Assembly (NCBI GenBank): GCA_014529385.2
Contig: CM043955.1
Span: 150,053,640-150,117,639 of the forward strand
DNA length: 64,000 nt
From: Adiantum capillus-veneris
Taxonomy: Eukaryota; Streptophyta; Polypodiopsida; Polypodiales; Pteridaceae
Reading direction: 5' to 3'
The number at the start of each line of letters is the position of its first letter. The stretch's first letter is position 1. The notes under the pieces were generated by a model that was not told the origin of the DNA, did not search any database, and saw only the letters and a list, made by a program, of their open reading frames with translations. Positions 11,140 through 22,693 of this stretch are shown here, piece after piece. Both the position numbers and the translations under genes were made by a program.

Positions 11140-12030
11140 CTAAGATTGGGCAATTGATGCCGTGTCTCTTTCCTCAAGAATATAATTTTGTTTTTGGAGC
11201 ATCGATCGTGTGAGTACGTTTACTAGTACCACGGGTGTACTTGGTGATGGCTCCTCGGTAACTTCAATCAAGTTTAATGGCGTGATCTTCCGTGCATTTG
11301 GATTATTTGGACATTGGGCAATCAAATGATCTATGCCACATCGATTACACATGAGTATCGGCATTGTAGACGTGCTTGCTTGATTGGTTTGCATTAGTGT
11401 GGCGTTCTTTTGTAGCCTAATAGGACACTCAGCTACACGATGTGGACCTCCACACTCATAGCATTGAAGAGGTGGTCTCTTAGCGGTGTAATTGATATTT
11501 TGGCCTCTTGCCGCAAGAGCAGCTACTTGATATAGAGGTTTGACTTGTCCCCAATAGTCCTCCATGTAGTATTGTGGACTTTCTTCAAGCAAATCCATCC
11601 CATAGGCGATATTAGGATCTATATCTTCCTCTCTCGGATGTGGTGGTTGCGGTCCTAGCATTAATGGTGGTAAGGGTGTTGTTTGAACAACATTTTGGGC
11701 CCTAGGGACCATATGTTGTGATGTTTGTTCAAGAGGTGCGGCCGGCATCAATGCAGGCACTCGAGGTGTGTCTGTCCATGCTAAGGTTGGTCTATTGGCC
11801 ATCGCGCGCTTAAATACTATGCAATCCTTAGCTTGATGACCATACCTTCCACATGCATTGCAGTTCCCATTGAATTTTACTCTAAAAGTAGGGCATTCAT
11901 TGGTACTATGTGGTCCATAGCATACTGAGCACCATTGCTGCTCCCTTCTTGGATACATACAATTGTTTTGTGGAGCACGATTGTCTCTAAGACTCTCTTG
12001 AATAGCCTTGGTGAGATCTGCTAAAGTCAT
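11140..12030 (-). pseudogene. B1 gag nucleocapsid with multiple zinc knuckles
   Basis: Cysteine-histidine clusters: CSVCYGPHSTNECP, CNACGRYGHQAKDC, CYECGGPHRVAECP and CNRCGIDHLIAQCP. All fit C-x2-C-x3/4-H-x4-C, so four CCHC-type knuckles are visible where most plant Gypsy gags have one or two. They bind element RNA during packaging. The frame is separated from the capsid by a one-base shift near 12085 and from the linker by a TAG. Confidence 0.88.
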
Positions 12031-12569
12031 CTCAGATATCTTTGGCTCCTTAGCAATAGGCTTAGGGTCATTGGCTGATGCCCTGATGCTTGCGAGCTAA
12101 TAGATTTAGGCTCAACAGACACTCTTTCTCCTTGAATCATTAAATTATCCGCCAATTGGATCGCATTGGTGGTGACTGCTTTCCAAGTGGTGATACCTCT
12201 AATGACTAGGCCATTGTAGATATCCTCATGTCGTAATCCCCTAATGAATCTATCAAGCAATTGGTTATTGTTGAAGCGCTCATTTGGATTACAACGAGAG
12301 TTCAAATGCTTCAAGCGACTTATAAAGTCTCTCACCGACTCTCCTTCCTCTCGTTGGGCTTTCTGGAGCTGAGAGGCTACACCCCAAAGTACTCCCTCTC
12401 GTATGTATTCTTTTAAGAACAGTCTCCTAAGAGTAGGGTAAATCGCTTTTTCTTCCACCCTTAGGGTTCTATACCAATCCCCAGCCTTTCCACTTAAGGT
12501 TAGGCTTAAAGCATTGCTCTTATGTAGGTCATTGTGTTCTCCTAGAGAATCACATATTTGTTCAAACAC
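12027..12569 (-). pseudogene. B1 gag capsid domain
   Basis: The typical plant retrotransposon gag signature is visible: ALSLTLSGKAGDWYRTL, FLKEYIREGVLWGVASQL, EEGESVRDFISRLKHLNSRC, FIRGLRHEDIYNGLV. It is in frame with the preceding 12582-14117 segment, separated by a single TGA at 12584. It ends by frameshift into the zinc-knuckle part. Confidence 0.9.
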
Positions 12570-12581
12570 TTCGATATGCTT

Positions 12582-14117
12582 TCACACATCCCCGTCTCCA
12601 CTAAATTTTTGTGTAAGCTTGGCTATTTGTACTGCCTTACTTCTAGGCTCTCTATCAGGCGTGTTACGCATATTCTCACCAATAGATCGACCAATAGCTT
12701 GAGCAAATGTTGCCAAGTCACCTAAGTGAGCAGGCACCGTGGGTGAAGGCGCTCCAGAGACTACATGTGGAGTAGGTATTGGCATTGGGCTTGGCGCATA
12801 GGAAGCCCTTGGGTTCCACGTTGGGTACGATGTTGTGCCATGTGGTGGTCCATAGTTCATATGAGTGGCCCTAGGCATAGTAGACGTCGGATGTGACATG
12901 CTAATGCTAGCCGGTATAGTCCCATGGAAATAAGAACTTGGGTATTGTGGTTGTGGAGCATAGGTAGTTGAAACAATGGGAGGGGTAGGGACTACATGAG
13001 TACGTGGACCCATAGGTGCATACGATTGGTTGGCACTTGTAGGTACTATTGTAGGCATTGAGCTACCATGTAGTGGTGCTTTACTAACAAATGAGGTCCA
13101 TGGCGTGTTTCTCGGCATGCCCATCATTGGGGTAGGCATGGTAGCCGTGGTGTCATCAAGGGAAGGATGAGCTAGACTTGGAAAAGTAAAGCTATCACTT
13201 GTGGGCTCAGATTGCATTGAGACCCCTGGCAAAACAACATATGGGGGATCGATGGGACTCACTGGGGGAGTCTCCATTTGTGATAGAGTGGGTTGTTTCC
13301 CTTTGCCCATGTCTAAAAATCGCATAGGACCCGTTGAAGGTATGTTTATTCCTCGATTTTGCCTCTCGGACTGGATAATCCTATGGATGACATTGCAGAT
13401 CATGTGTTGTTGTTCCTCTAGACTAGTGGCACTAGATGTAGATTGTACAACTTCTAACCAACCCACATGGTATGTGAAGCCCATGTATAGGTCGGTCAAA
13501 GTCTCCGTGTGTAGGTCACATTCCCAACTTTCATTGAGAAATACCCCGTCCAAACTTGGTGTACTAGAGGGTTGCCGTGAGGTGGACGCAATGTTGCTTC
13601 CCGTGTTTTGATTTTTAGTCACCGCTACCTTAGAGGCGACTTTGGAAGGTGGTAGCTCGGTAGGGCCCTCATTAAATGAGGTAGGTAGAATGTCCACGTG
13701 GACACTCTGAGGGAGTGTGGGGTCTACAGGAGATGTGAATGGTGATTCTACTTCCCCACCCCCTTCGTTTACTTCACTAGCCGTAGGTTCAGAGTGCGTA
13801 GCTCTACTAAAATTTTCCATCAAACGGCTAAAAACACTAGTTCCAGGTTGTTGGGCCCAGTTAGGCACGGTTTCATTTGTTCCCCCGGGGCTTTGTGTAA
13901 GATGCTCTTCCATAATATCGTAGTCAGGTGAAGAGTCGCTAGCCGCTATATTTGGGTCTTGGGTTGCACTACCTTGGGTCCCCGCCGAGGGCATAGACCC
14001 TAGCGTGGAAGGATAGTGAGTACCCCCGTAAATCGAAGCACTAGCTAGTTGTTCGGACTCTAGCACACAACCAGAGTGTAGATACATGTGCTTTGGGTGC
14101 CCTACAAGTGTCAGCAA
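12582..14117 (-). pseudogene. B1 gag N-terminal extension, Pro/Ser/Thr-rich
   Basis: A 511-codon open frame of low-complexity sequence rich in Pro, Ser, Thr, Met and His, ending KAVQIAKLTQKFSGDGDV and then a TGA directly before the capsid domain. The composition suggests a long disordered arm. It is not matched in this window because B2 is truncated before this point. It could be the natural gag N-terminus or an extra module; I recognise no domain. Start taken as the first Met after the leader. Confidence 0.7.
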
Positions 14118-14788
14118 GTACCCTTAAACGTTACTTGCTTTGCTTTGTGGGTGTTTTGCACCCCGTTTTCTACTTGATTTTTTCTTGGTTTTGATGTTTT
14201 TTTCTTGTTTTTGATGTTTTTTTAATGCTTGATTTTTTCTTTTATTGAAGTGTGTGATAGCTCGAAACAAGCGTATCACTCAAAGGGTCGCTGTGTGCTT
14301 TACAACACAATTTTCGGGCATCTGACGTTCCGTTGGTTCTCAAAAATCAATTTTTAGCTACGTGTGAAGCTACAATTCGTTTTTTTAAAAGGCAACTGAG
14401 GCTTAGGCTTGAGCGTGAGCTTGGGCTTGGGTCTGGGCTTGGATCTGGGAGGTATTCCCGATCTCGGTCCTACCTTTAATTTTTTTTTTTTAAAAGGATA
14501 AGGCCGCCGCGGCCTGCGCGAGAGCACACACGCACTCTCTCTACCTACTTTTAACTAATACACCTACTCTTACACACTAACACACTCTATTAACTCTCAC
14601 TGATCTACTTCCTACTTACTGTACACAGAAAACTAACTACCTTAATACACAGAGAATAAACATAGAACCTTTGAAATCTCTATTAACAAAGAAAACTAAC
14701 TACCTTAATACACAGAGAATGTTTACAGAACCTTTGAAAACTCCATTAACAAAAAAAACACACAGTATAACACCAAATCCCTCTTCTC

Positions 14789-14840
<52 letters not shown>

Positions 14841-14915
14841 TTCCTTGCCTTTCCTACAATAGAAATTGCACCACGAAGAAGCACAGAGTGCTACTCGAGC
14901 TTCATGTATGGAATT
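14118..14915 (-). other. B1 5' leader with (CA)n
   Basis: Non-coding region between primer binding site and gag, with T-rich tracts at about 14180-14240 and 14479-14492 (plus strand), a (CA)n microsatellite at 14791-14837, and repeated AACTAACTACCTTAATACACAGAGAAT at about 14632 and 14694. Confidence 0.75.
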
Positions 14916-14932
14916 CCCCGGCAGCGGCGCCA
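14916..14932 (-). other. Primer binding site of B1 (tRNA-Asp type)
   Basis: Minus strand TGGCGCCGCTGCCGGGG, four bases inside the right LTR. It fits the 3' end of plant tRNA-Asp with one mismatch from the common TGGCGCCGTTGCCGGGG used by Athila- and Tat-like Gypsy elements. It shows that the right LTR is the 5' LTR. Confidence 0.88.
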
Positions 14933-14936
14933 AAAA

Positions 14937-15200
14937 TGTGTGCGTATGTCGCGCGTGTCAATGCAAGGAACTTGCCGATACACCGTGTACGAGCCACAAA
15001 TGGCTCCAAGCACACAACAAGCCTAAACTAGTAAGCTCAAAGAAGGCGATGGTGTGTCACTCACCGCTCTACGCTTGCTTCGTGGAGGATTCCTCGCCGT
15101 GAAGAAGAAGGAGACGCCGCTACGCCGCGCTCAACCGCTTCACCGCCGTCGTGCCTTCGTAATGCTCGATCGCCCACATACTCACTCTCTCTCTCACACA

Positions 15201-15249
<49 letters not shown>

Positions 15250-15563
15250 GGAGGTGAAGAAGAAGAAGATGGAGATGGAGCAAGAGCACTCTTCTATTGC
15301 ACAAATGAGAGAATAAGTGAATTTTAGGTTTAGCTGACTTTTATATGAGCTCACCCCATTCACACTTGGGCGCCCATGCTTAGCCAACTAATCCCTTGAA
15401 TGTTCCAGTTAGAGTGCGCCTCTCATCGGCGATCACTCTTACCCTTTTCCTATTGGACCGACAAGCCCAGTACCTGACTCTACAAGTAAATAATACAACG
15501 TCCGCCGTAGGTTACAACGTCCATCGTAGGTGATAGGGTGTCCGTGAGCCGTGAGGGTTAATA
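14937..15563 (-). repeat. 5' LTR of B1 (627 bp)
   Basis: Starts TGTGTGCGTATG and ends GGGTTAATA on the plus strand (the other copies end TTAACA, so the terminal CA is mutated to TA). The internal (CT)n(CA)n tract at about 15185-15247 is longer than in the left LTR. Confidence 0.92.
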
Positions 15564-15568
15564 GAAGC
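15564..15568. repeat. Target site duplication of B1, right copy (GAAGC)
   Basis: Matches 6717-6721; Copia C1 coding resumes here. Confidence 0.92.
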
Positions 15569-16109
15569 TTATGCACATGTACCCAAGGAGTTGCGTGCTA
15601 AGCTAGATCCTAAGTCCAGGAAATGCATCTTCATTGGCTATGGTGTAGATGGTCAATTTGGCTATTGTTTATGGGATCTGAAAATTCAATCAGTGATCTG
15701 TAACAATGATGTCTTCTTTAATGAGAGTAAGATGCATAGACAACCAATGAAAGAATTTTAATTCCAGAAAGTGACATTTTTTGATGTATCACCTCCTGTC
15801 TATACAACTCCCAAGCCACTTACTACACAGGTTAGTACGAGTTTTGATCAGCCGTGGAGATCTCAAAGGGTCTCACATCCGCCAGAACGTTTTTTTCCAG
15901 GCGTGGATTTTGTTTTGCTGATAGATAGGGGTGAGCCTTCTTGTTACAAAGAGGTTATGCTAGCCAATGATAAGGTTCAGTGGGAACATGCTAGGAAGAG
16001 GAAGCTGTCCAGTATTGCAAAGAACAAAACATGGGATCTTGTTTCGTTGCCAAAAGGTAGGAAAGCATTGCCTTGTAAATGGGTTTACAAGAAGAAGATT
16101 GACAATTAG
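15569..16109 (+). pseudogene. Copia C1 integrase C-terminus and linker
   Basis: Resumes with YAHVPKELRAKLDPKSRKC, then FIGYGVDGQFGYCLWD (the usual GY...GYRLWD region), a Ser/Pro linker, and the start of RT at KTWDLVSLPKGRKALPCKWV. A TAA near 15760 and a TAG at 16107 break the frame. It is the continuation of 6373-6716 on the other side of B1. Confidence 0.9.
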
Positions 16110-16802
16110 AAAGCTCGTTTAGTGGCCAAAGGTTTCAAGCAAGAATATGGTGTCAATTTGTAGGAAATCTTTTCTCCAGTGGTCAAGATGACCACACTAA
16201 GAATGTTGCTTGCTTTGGTTGCCACTGAAGATATGGAGCTTGATCAAATGGATGTCATTACAACTTTCTTACATGGTGATATCAAGGAAGAGATTTGTAT
16301 GCAGCAGCCTGAAGGGTTTGTGCTAAAGGGCAAGGAAAATTTGGTAAGTAAGCTTCTGAAAAGTCTCTATGGCTTGAAGCGATCATCCAAACAGTTTTAT
16401 CAAAATTTTGATGCATTTATGCGTTCCCTAGGCTATAAGCGCAGTAATGAGGATCCATGTCTTTACGTGAAAAGACAACCCAATGGACATCTTATTATGC
16501 TTATCCTTTATGTAGATGACATGCTTATTGCTGGTCATTCCAAGAAGGACATTGTTGACTTGAAAACCAAGCTGAAAATTCCATTTGATATGAAATATTT
16601 GGGTGAAGCCAATCACATTTTGGGTATGCGCATTACTCGTGACCATAAGAAGAGGTTGTTGTGCCTTTCTCAAAAAGAGTATGTGCACAAGGTTCTTGAT
16701 CGTTTTAACATGCAGAAGGGGAAGGCTTTGAGTAATCCATTGCCTGCATATTTGAAACTTACAAGAACAATTGTCCCAAATCTGCTGAGGAAAAAGCTGT
16801 GA
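16110..16802 (+). pseudogene. Copia C1 reverse transcriptase
   Basis: KARLVAKGFKQEYGVNL, a TAG, then a long open part 16179-16802: LDQMDVITTFLHGDIKEEIC (first catalytic Asp), MQQPEGF, SLYGLKRSSKQFY and the intact catalytic box Y111VDD in LILYVDDMLIAG. The order integrase before RT identifies Ty1/Copia. RT motifs are intact, but stops upstream and a frameshift after 16760 prevent a full product. Confidence 0.95.
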
Positions 16803-17460
16803 TGGCTAATGTTCCTTATGCTTCAGCTTATGGTAGTCTCATGTATGCCATGGTGGCTACAAGACCTGACATTGCACATGCAGTGGGAGTTGTCAACAAA
16901 TTTATGTCTAACCCTGGTTAAAAGAATTAGGATGTTGTCAAGTTGATTTTCAGATACTTGAGTGGCACTACAGATAGACAGTTATGCTATGGTCATTGGA
17001 GAATCATCCATTCAGGGATTTGTAGACAGTGATTATGCAGGCTGTGTTGACAATCATAAATCAACAACATGTTGGATTTACACTTTTTTGGTTCTATTAT
17101 TTCTTGGAGATCCGTAATTCAAGACTGTACATCCATTTCTACCACAGAGGCAGAGTATGTTGCGTTGAGTGAGGCATGCAAAGAAGCTATTTGGCTTGCT
17201 TGCCTAGTGAAAGGTCTTGGATTGGAGCAATGTACATGAGTTTTTCATTGTGACAGGCAGAGTGCTATTGCCTTGGCTAACAATCCAGTGTTTCATTCCA
17301 AAACAAAACACATTGATGTGTGTTATCACTTCAGTCGTGAATGCCTGGCAAACAAGAGCCTTGATTTAGTGAAGATTCCTATGTCAGAGAACACAGTGGA
17401 TGCACTCACTAAAATCTCTCCAGCCATCAGTTTTAGAACTGTCGTGAGTTGATGGGCATT
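16803..17460 (+). pseudogene. Copia C1 RNase H
   Basis: Fragments in shifting frames: YAMVATRPDIAHAVGVVNKF, then SDYAGCVDNHKSTT (the Asp of the DxAG motif), then STTEAEYVALSEACKEA, then SAIALANNPVFHSKTKHID and the terminal VDALTK motif. At least four breaks. The polypurine tract GAAGTGGGAGAA stands at 17510-17521. Confidence 0.9.
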
Positions 17461-17521
17461 GGGGGAAACATGGTTCTCTTGCATTCTTATGGTCTTCCAC
17501 ATTGGCGAAGAAGTGGGAGAA

Positions 17522-17770
17522 TGTTATTTTAATGGCCATGTGGCCGACCGCCCATCACTAACTTCTACTAACCCTAAGTGTACAGTGATACACTTGTGTG
17601 AGCCACCAACACAAAGGAGAGTATGTATTGTGCCTAAGTGCATAAGATAGAAAAAAAAGAAAGGGATCACACAGTGTGTGTTGGCTCTCCCCCTCCAAAA
17701 TGTGTGTGTGGCTATGGTGGTGTGTGTGTGTGAGTGTGGGTGCGTATTCATCTTCCTCTTCTATTGTGCT
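17522..17770 (+). repeat. 3' LTR of Copia C1 (right end uncertain)
   Basis: Starts TGTTATTTTAATGGCC right after the polypurine tract and resembles the start of the C3 LTR at 62608 (TGTTGGGATTAAAGCCC, with GTGGCC and GGCCG...CCGCCC shared). The right border is not fixed because the left LTR is outside the window; an end between 17750 and 17790 fits a 230-270 bp LTR. Confidence 0.7.
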
Positions 17771-17789
17771 CTCGGCTCCTCTCCTTTAG

Positions 17790-19290
17790 GGTGGACAAGC
17801 CGAACCATTGGTTATTGCTCATATTGCTCTTAACACCTTTTGCAGTCTGATGCTTGATATTCTTAAGGGACTCAAATCAAAAGAACTTGGCACTTATCTC
17901 ACCACTTGTGCCAACTACAAGGGAGTCAAAATTATTATGGGATTACTCCATCCTTGCATTGAAGATGACGATCATTTAAAAGACCTAACTCTTTAACCAC
18001 CCTCAATAACTCTTTCACATCTTTTCTAATACCTGGCACTTCTTCTCGCTTCAATAGGGGAAAATCTCGTAGCTTTACTAGAGGGAGAGGAAGAAACACA
18101 CCTATCCGGCACCTCCTTGACATGTAACCTTTGTACAATGCAGATGATTTTTGGCCCTTGTGGAAGGAAACATCTCTCAAAAAAAGATTCTACAGCAAAG
18201 CTTATCTATATACATTTTTTGTACCAGAATGAACTCTTGGATCGGTTTTCACCCAAGTCTATCTTTTGTGAGTGTTTTGATATATTTTTTGGTAACCATA
18301 AAATGTTAGATAAGGTCTCAATTGGTTGGACATATCATCGGCCTGTTAAAATTTTAGTCTACAACAATGACTTTTTACACCACATTACTGTCCTTGATTG
18401 TTCTTGTGAAAAGTTTGATTTTTTTTGTAAAGACATTGGTGATGTAGGCAGGCATGTCTGCACTTGTGATCTTAAGGTGATTAATGATCCTACAGTCCAA
18501 AGAATCATTGCTAAAGAACTAAATCACATTCCAACTTTTCGAAAAAACCTATACCTTGCCCTCTCATCTTTACTTAGCTGTTTGATTGAGCTAGTCAATA
18601 CTCTCCAATTGGAGAAGACATTCCAACTAGACTTAACCAAACTGGTTCAACAATGTTGTTTGCAAAGGGTGAATCTTGTGCCACATAAATGGTTATCTAC
18701 CATTAGCACTTGGATCACACACAACCTCAACTTAAAATTTCAAAAACTCGCACATAATTGGTTTATTGTTGGTCTTGATAAAGCCGCCAATTCGCCTACT
18801 CTTATTTGAAAAAACCTTACATTGAAAGCTGCTCACTTACGACCATTTGGGGGTGAGTTTACTTTACTTAACTTATCTTCTATTGAAGTTACCAATATTA
18901 TTTCAAAACACTATAGTGATCTCGGATACTCTCTTAAGACAATCAAATTACATGTATTATTTTCTACCTATAAACATCACAAACACAAGTTTTGGTGGAT
19001 ATCTTATGCCTCAGATTGTATCTTTACTGATATTACTAAATACATTACTTTATGCCTTGACCTTGCATGAACCGAGTTTGAATCAGTCTGTGCGATGAAA
19101 CAAAAGATATGTTTAGATTTTCTCAAAAATCCATTACAATCCCTTTTGGCTTGTTCAAATATTTACAGAGGTTATTCTCAACCTCCTTGTCAGATCTTTC
19201 ATCTTTTCTTTGCTGACATTACTCAATGTTCATTAGGAAGGGAATGGGGTCTAAGGGGGCCTCTTTATTTTCCATGGGATTAAAAAGGAG
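17790..19290 (+). pseudogene. Penelope-like element ORF, degenerate N-terminal part
   Basis: An RGRGRN basic stretch near 18080-18095 is followed by a 230-codon open part (18117-18809). It contains FDFFCKDIGDVGRHVCTCDL then KVINDPTVQRIIAKELNHIP, resembling the GD-L-I-N-D-x-L-R...KG block of Penelope-like elements. NWFIVGLDKAAN (about 18755-18795) resembles their V-P-x-DKAAN motif. After a TGA, FSTYKHHKHKFWWISYASDC and TDITKYITLCLDL (18955-19068) match the spacing of the L/P-x-KxHKxPxxxRFI...LT block at the start of the Penelope RT. Catalytic RT palm and GIY-YIG parts are not seen; the copy seems 3'-truncated. The assignment rests on motif memory, not on a search. Confidence 0.55.
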
Positions 19291-19471
19291 ATTATGGAAG
19301 GGGCAAATGGGTGGATGCCATGTGGACTAAAATGGTGGGTATGGCAGGGCCTAAAAGTAAGTGGTCAAACTTGTACTCTTTTATAAAATATAAAGAGAAA
19401 ATATCTTATAAATTCAAAAAACTAAACTTTCTCTAAATAGTTGAGTAAAAACCAATCCTTTCTCCCCCCCC

Positions 19472-19508
<37 letters not shown>

Positions 19509-19916
19509 TCTCCTAAAAGGGGGTCCCTCCAAAAACATGTTGATCATTCCCTCCCTCTCTCTCTACTGTACCATCTCTCACTTCCCTTCACTTCACCTTG
19601 CAAGTTGCTTCTCTTTTCTTCCTTATAGTTTTCCCTCCCAAAAGCTCTGCAGTAGAAGTTTGAGCCTCCTTTCCCTCCTCAAGCTTATTGCATTCTTGAG
19701 GGTTGCATTCGCCTCAAGCTGAAGTTCTCCATTTCTCCATGGGCCTCACTAAACACCTCTAGCTAAAGTTGAAGATCTGCATCATATCCTTCTGCTAGAT
19801 AATCCTCTTTCTTTCCTCAACAATTTTCCTACTCCTTCTCCATTAAGCTCTCTAGAGAGGATCTACTACCCTCTCAAGCTTTGCAACATTATCTTCCCCA
19901 TTAAGCCAACAAGCAG
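19291..19916. other. Intergenic stretch with poly(C) tract
   Basis: No gene recognised. Contains a TATA-like TTATAAAATATAAAG at 19380-19394 followed by C/T-rich DNA and a homopolymer of 34 C at 19473-19506 (preceded by 8 C and one A). The 3' half is CT-rich, like a plant 5' leader. It may precede the broken gene that follows. Confidence 0.5.
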
Positions 19917-21310
19917 GTGGAGCAGTATAGCAGTAAGTGGCATCCTTCACCTTTGTGTACCATCAAGAATCTTGCTCTTTATACAGCTGATAACATGGAG
20001 GTGCAATGTCTAATCATAATTATTTGTTTGCAGGTTGTGCCAAAATTCCCCATGGCATCATCAGGTACTCGACGACCTAGGAGTGTCATTGACTCCATTT
20101 CATGCAGCAATGTACAAGACGACAATGGATATTGGGTGACGATGGAGTTCAAACAAATGATGTGGGTGACAATGCGGCCTAGCTCAAGAGGTTCACATAA
20201 GGTTTCAAGGAGACACATGGCTTCTCGAGAACACCATTGGAAGGGAAGAACATGGAGTTCAAGCAAACACAAGATGGCAAGAGGCTTGCGAAGGTGCATC
20301 ATGTGTATGTTCTTCACAACTAAAGCTAGAGACAACAGTGGCTCCATCAAGGTATCCTGCAAATTGTAATTTTACTCCTCTTTCAAATTTTTCGATCGTC
20401 TATTTAATATTTTTGCCTTGTGTGTTAGCTTTTGATGACTGTAAGATTTCCACTGCTTATTCATGTTTGCAAATGTTTTTCCATCCAATTTTGTAGAGTG
20501 GGAGCCTATAGAGTCCTTCATAGTAGCTTTTGAGGCCATCCACACTAAGCTTGGCAAGTTGCTCTATGTTGGATGTCCCTCCTCCAAGTTTCTCTCACGT
20601 GATTTTTTTTTTAATAATCATACTTCTGTCACACCTAGGCAAAATGGGTATGGTAATCTTTCTCCGGTTCACTTGCCAACCTTGGAGAGTTTGGAATGGC
20701 CTAAGCCAAACAGTGCCTTGATCATCACAGCAACCAAAAGGAGAATCGAGGTGGATGTGCAAGCAGCAATGAAGTGCACCATGGTTCCCGCAAAGCCATG
20801 GTAACTTGGTTTATGTCTCTTCATGTGTTTGTGTTCATATTTCGACTTCATTGTGTTCACAAGACACCAACTATGTGGACTTGAAAAGGGGGAAGTGCGA
20901 TCAATGGATTCCTTGCAGCTGGATTGGAAACTAAGGTGGTCAACCAACAAGGAGATAGAATCAAGTGCTTTGTAGTTGCTGACAATGTGGTGTTCAGATA
21001 CCATATTATTGTGAAGAAAATCTTGTCGATGGTCTTTCCCTATAGAAGATGGAAGTTGATGATGGGAGAATGGGAGGCACTAGACTCTCATGTTGCTGCT
21101 AGAGAATCAATTGACATGTAAATGCGCCTCCATGATGATGCAATGCACCACATTACAATGAATAATGACTGGCACCTTAGTCACCTTCGTGAGTATCTTA
21201 ATCTCAAATATACCTTGCCCAAGCAATATCTCTTTGTAATCAATGAAAAGGTTGTTCGCTCCAGAAAAGAGAAGAGCTTTCAGTGTGAGAATATTCTGTT
21301 TTTGTGATGT
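19917..21310 (+). pseudogene. Unrecognised broken multi-exon gene or element ORF
   Basis: Coding-like patches: 20041-20360 (several frames), then an apparent acceptor TTTTGTAG at 20495 followed by an open part to 20804 (EWEPIESFIVAFEAIHTKLG, NGYGNLSPVHLPTLESLEWP, RRIEVDVQAAMKCTMVP), then 20924-21118 (LETKVVNQQGDRIKCFVVAD) and 21122-21307. Stops and frame changes separate them. I recognise no family. An intron near 20365-20495 is plausible. It could be a decayed host gene or a DNA-transposon gene. Confidence 0.35.
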
Positions 21311-21663
21311 ATTTATGTAAAAGCTTGTAGCTGACAGGGGATTTTCTTCCATTAATACATACGGTGTTTTGAATCTTGTTTCTGTGCATACTTGTTTATT
21401 CTCAACTTGTTCAAGTTTTCAATTGAAACGTGTGATTTCTTTGATGTGGAGCACAAATGTTTTCAATGTTGGTGTCTTTCAATGCTTTGTCGCGTGATTT
21501 TGTTTAGAATTATAGTTTTAAGTTATTTTGAAGTTAATTTTAAGTGCTTTTTAAAAAGCAACTTTGGGTATATAAGTGACTTTCTAGGTTTTAAACTTCA
21601 TTCCTCACATTCACAAAACTCTAGCTCTAAGCTCTCTTTGCATCTTCTTCGTGGAACGAACCC

Positions 21664-22693
21664 ATGGCAACATCTACTAATGCACTTCTCACACAATTAG
21701 AAAAGGTAGGACTTGCAGATCGAGCACATGAACTACTCAGTGTGTTCGAGGGACAATTGACATGCAATCCACTGCCAACCGTCATGCAGAGGCATTTGAA
21801 AGCTTTCTTAACTACATGGTGCAGCACATGGAAGAATATGCCATAATATTTGAGGGATCCGACACAGCATGGTTGCCAGTGGATTTCCTCATGCATCTCT
21901 ATGTGACCAACAAAAATTTTCACTTTTGCTTGTTGAGGTTTATTAAAGTCCACATGGAATGGGACTACAGGATAGAGGATGAAGATGATCTTATAGATTT
22001 GGGCATGGGGTGCATAGGCACCCAATTCATTTCTTGGGACATGGTTGTGGTCTTACTTGTGCTTGAGGGCATGGATAACGGAAAATCAAAGGAAAAGGTC
22101 AACCAAAGACCACTTGTGACCATTGTGGAGGAATCAAATGAAGTTATCAAAGAGATTGATGAGCAAACTGAAGCATCTATGGCACTCGTCCTCTTGCAAG
22201 ATCCCAACTCCACTGAGGAGCAAGATTGGATGATAGAGGGAGATGAGGTGCTAGAGGAGGTCCAGACCTCCAAATTCTCACTTTGCATGCAGTGGTGGTC
22301 GATGATCTTCACTTTTTGTTCCTTGACGACATTGCCAAAACATTAGGACTCAGAGAAGATGAGTCGCTCGTAGTGCTTGCTATCTATGCAGGTATGAAGA
22401 TCCCAGTGGAAAGGAAGAGAAAGTCAATTTTTCAAATTGACTTTGAAGATCAAGGTCTCCTAGCAAGCCTCTCTTTCCTCCCCAATGAAAACGAACAGAG
22501 GTTGGCGCAAATAGTACCAAGTACACTTGTGGAAATCAAATCATGTGTCTCTTTCTATGAAAGCGTACCGGACAACGCTTTTCATCCACACAAACCACTG
22601 ATCGCGATTGGTAGAGATGATTGTTCTAGCATTGATCTTACAAACAAAAATCTTGAGGAGAAGGATGAGGAAACTGAGGTAAACAAATCTTAA
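21664..22693 (+). pseudogene. Unrecognised protein, two frameshifts
   Basis: Starts with ATG at 21664, about 95 bp after a TATA-like TATATAAG at 21569-21576. The start (MATSTNALLTQLEKVGLADR) shifts frame near 21775 into 21780-22290 (FLNYMVQHMEEYAIIFEGSD, then an acidic middle) and again near 22285 into DDLHFLFLDDIAKTLGLRED and an acidic C-terminus ending at 22693. Restoring both shifts would give roughly 340 residues, mostly acidic. There is no domain I can name. TATA and ATG spacing suggest it was a transcribed gene. Confidence 0.45.

Larger units (their letters stand above)
6722..15563 (-). mobile_element. Ty3/Gypsy element B1, non-autonomous, complete with LTRs and TSD
   Basis: An 8.84-kb element with two LTRs (6722-7324 and 14937-15563), a polypurine tract beside the left LTR, a primer binding site beside the right LTR, and GAAGC target duplications. 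The minus strand carries a long gag, a retropepsin domain and a 3' WxPK ORF. No RT, RNase H or integrase exists anywhere inside it. The related copy B2 has these between the same two flanking regions, so B1 is an internal-deletion derivative. The gag track has two in-frame stops and two frameshifts. It interrupts Copia C1. Confidence 0.94.

Noticed and set aside
18117-18809. Host gene with 230-codon ORF
   Set aside because: Motifs before and after the stop at 18810 line up with one Penelope-like protein; the open length is just the best-preserved part.
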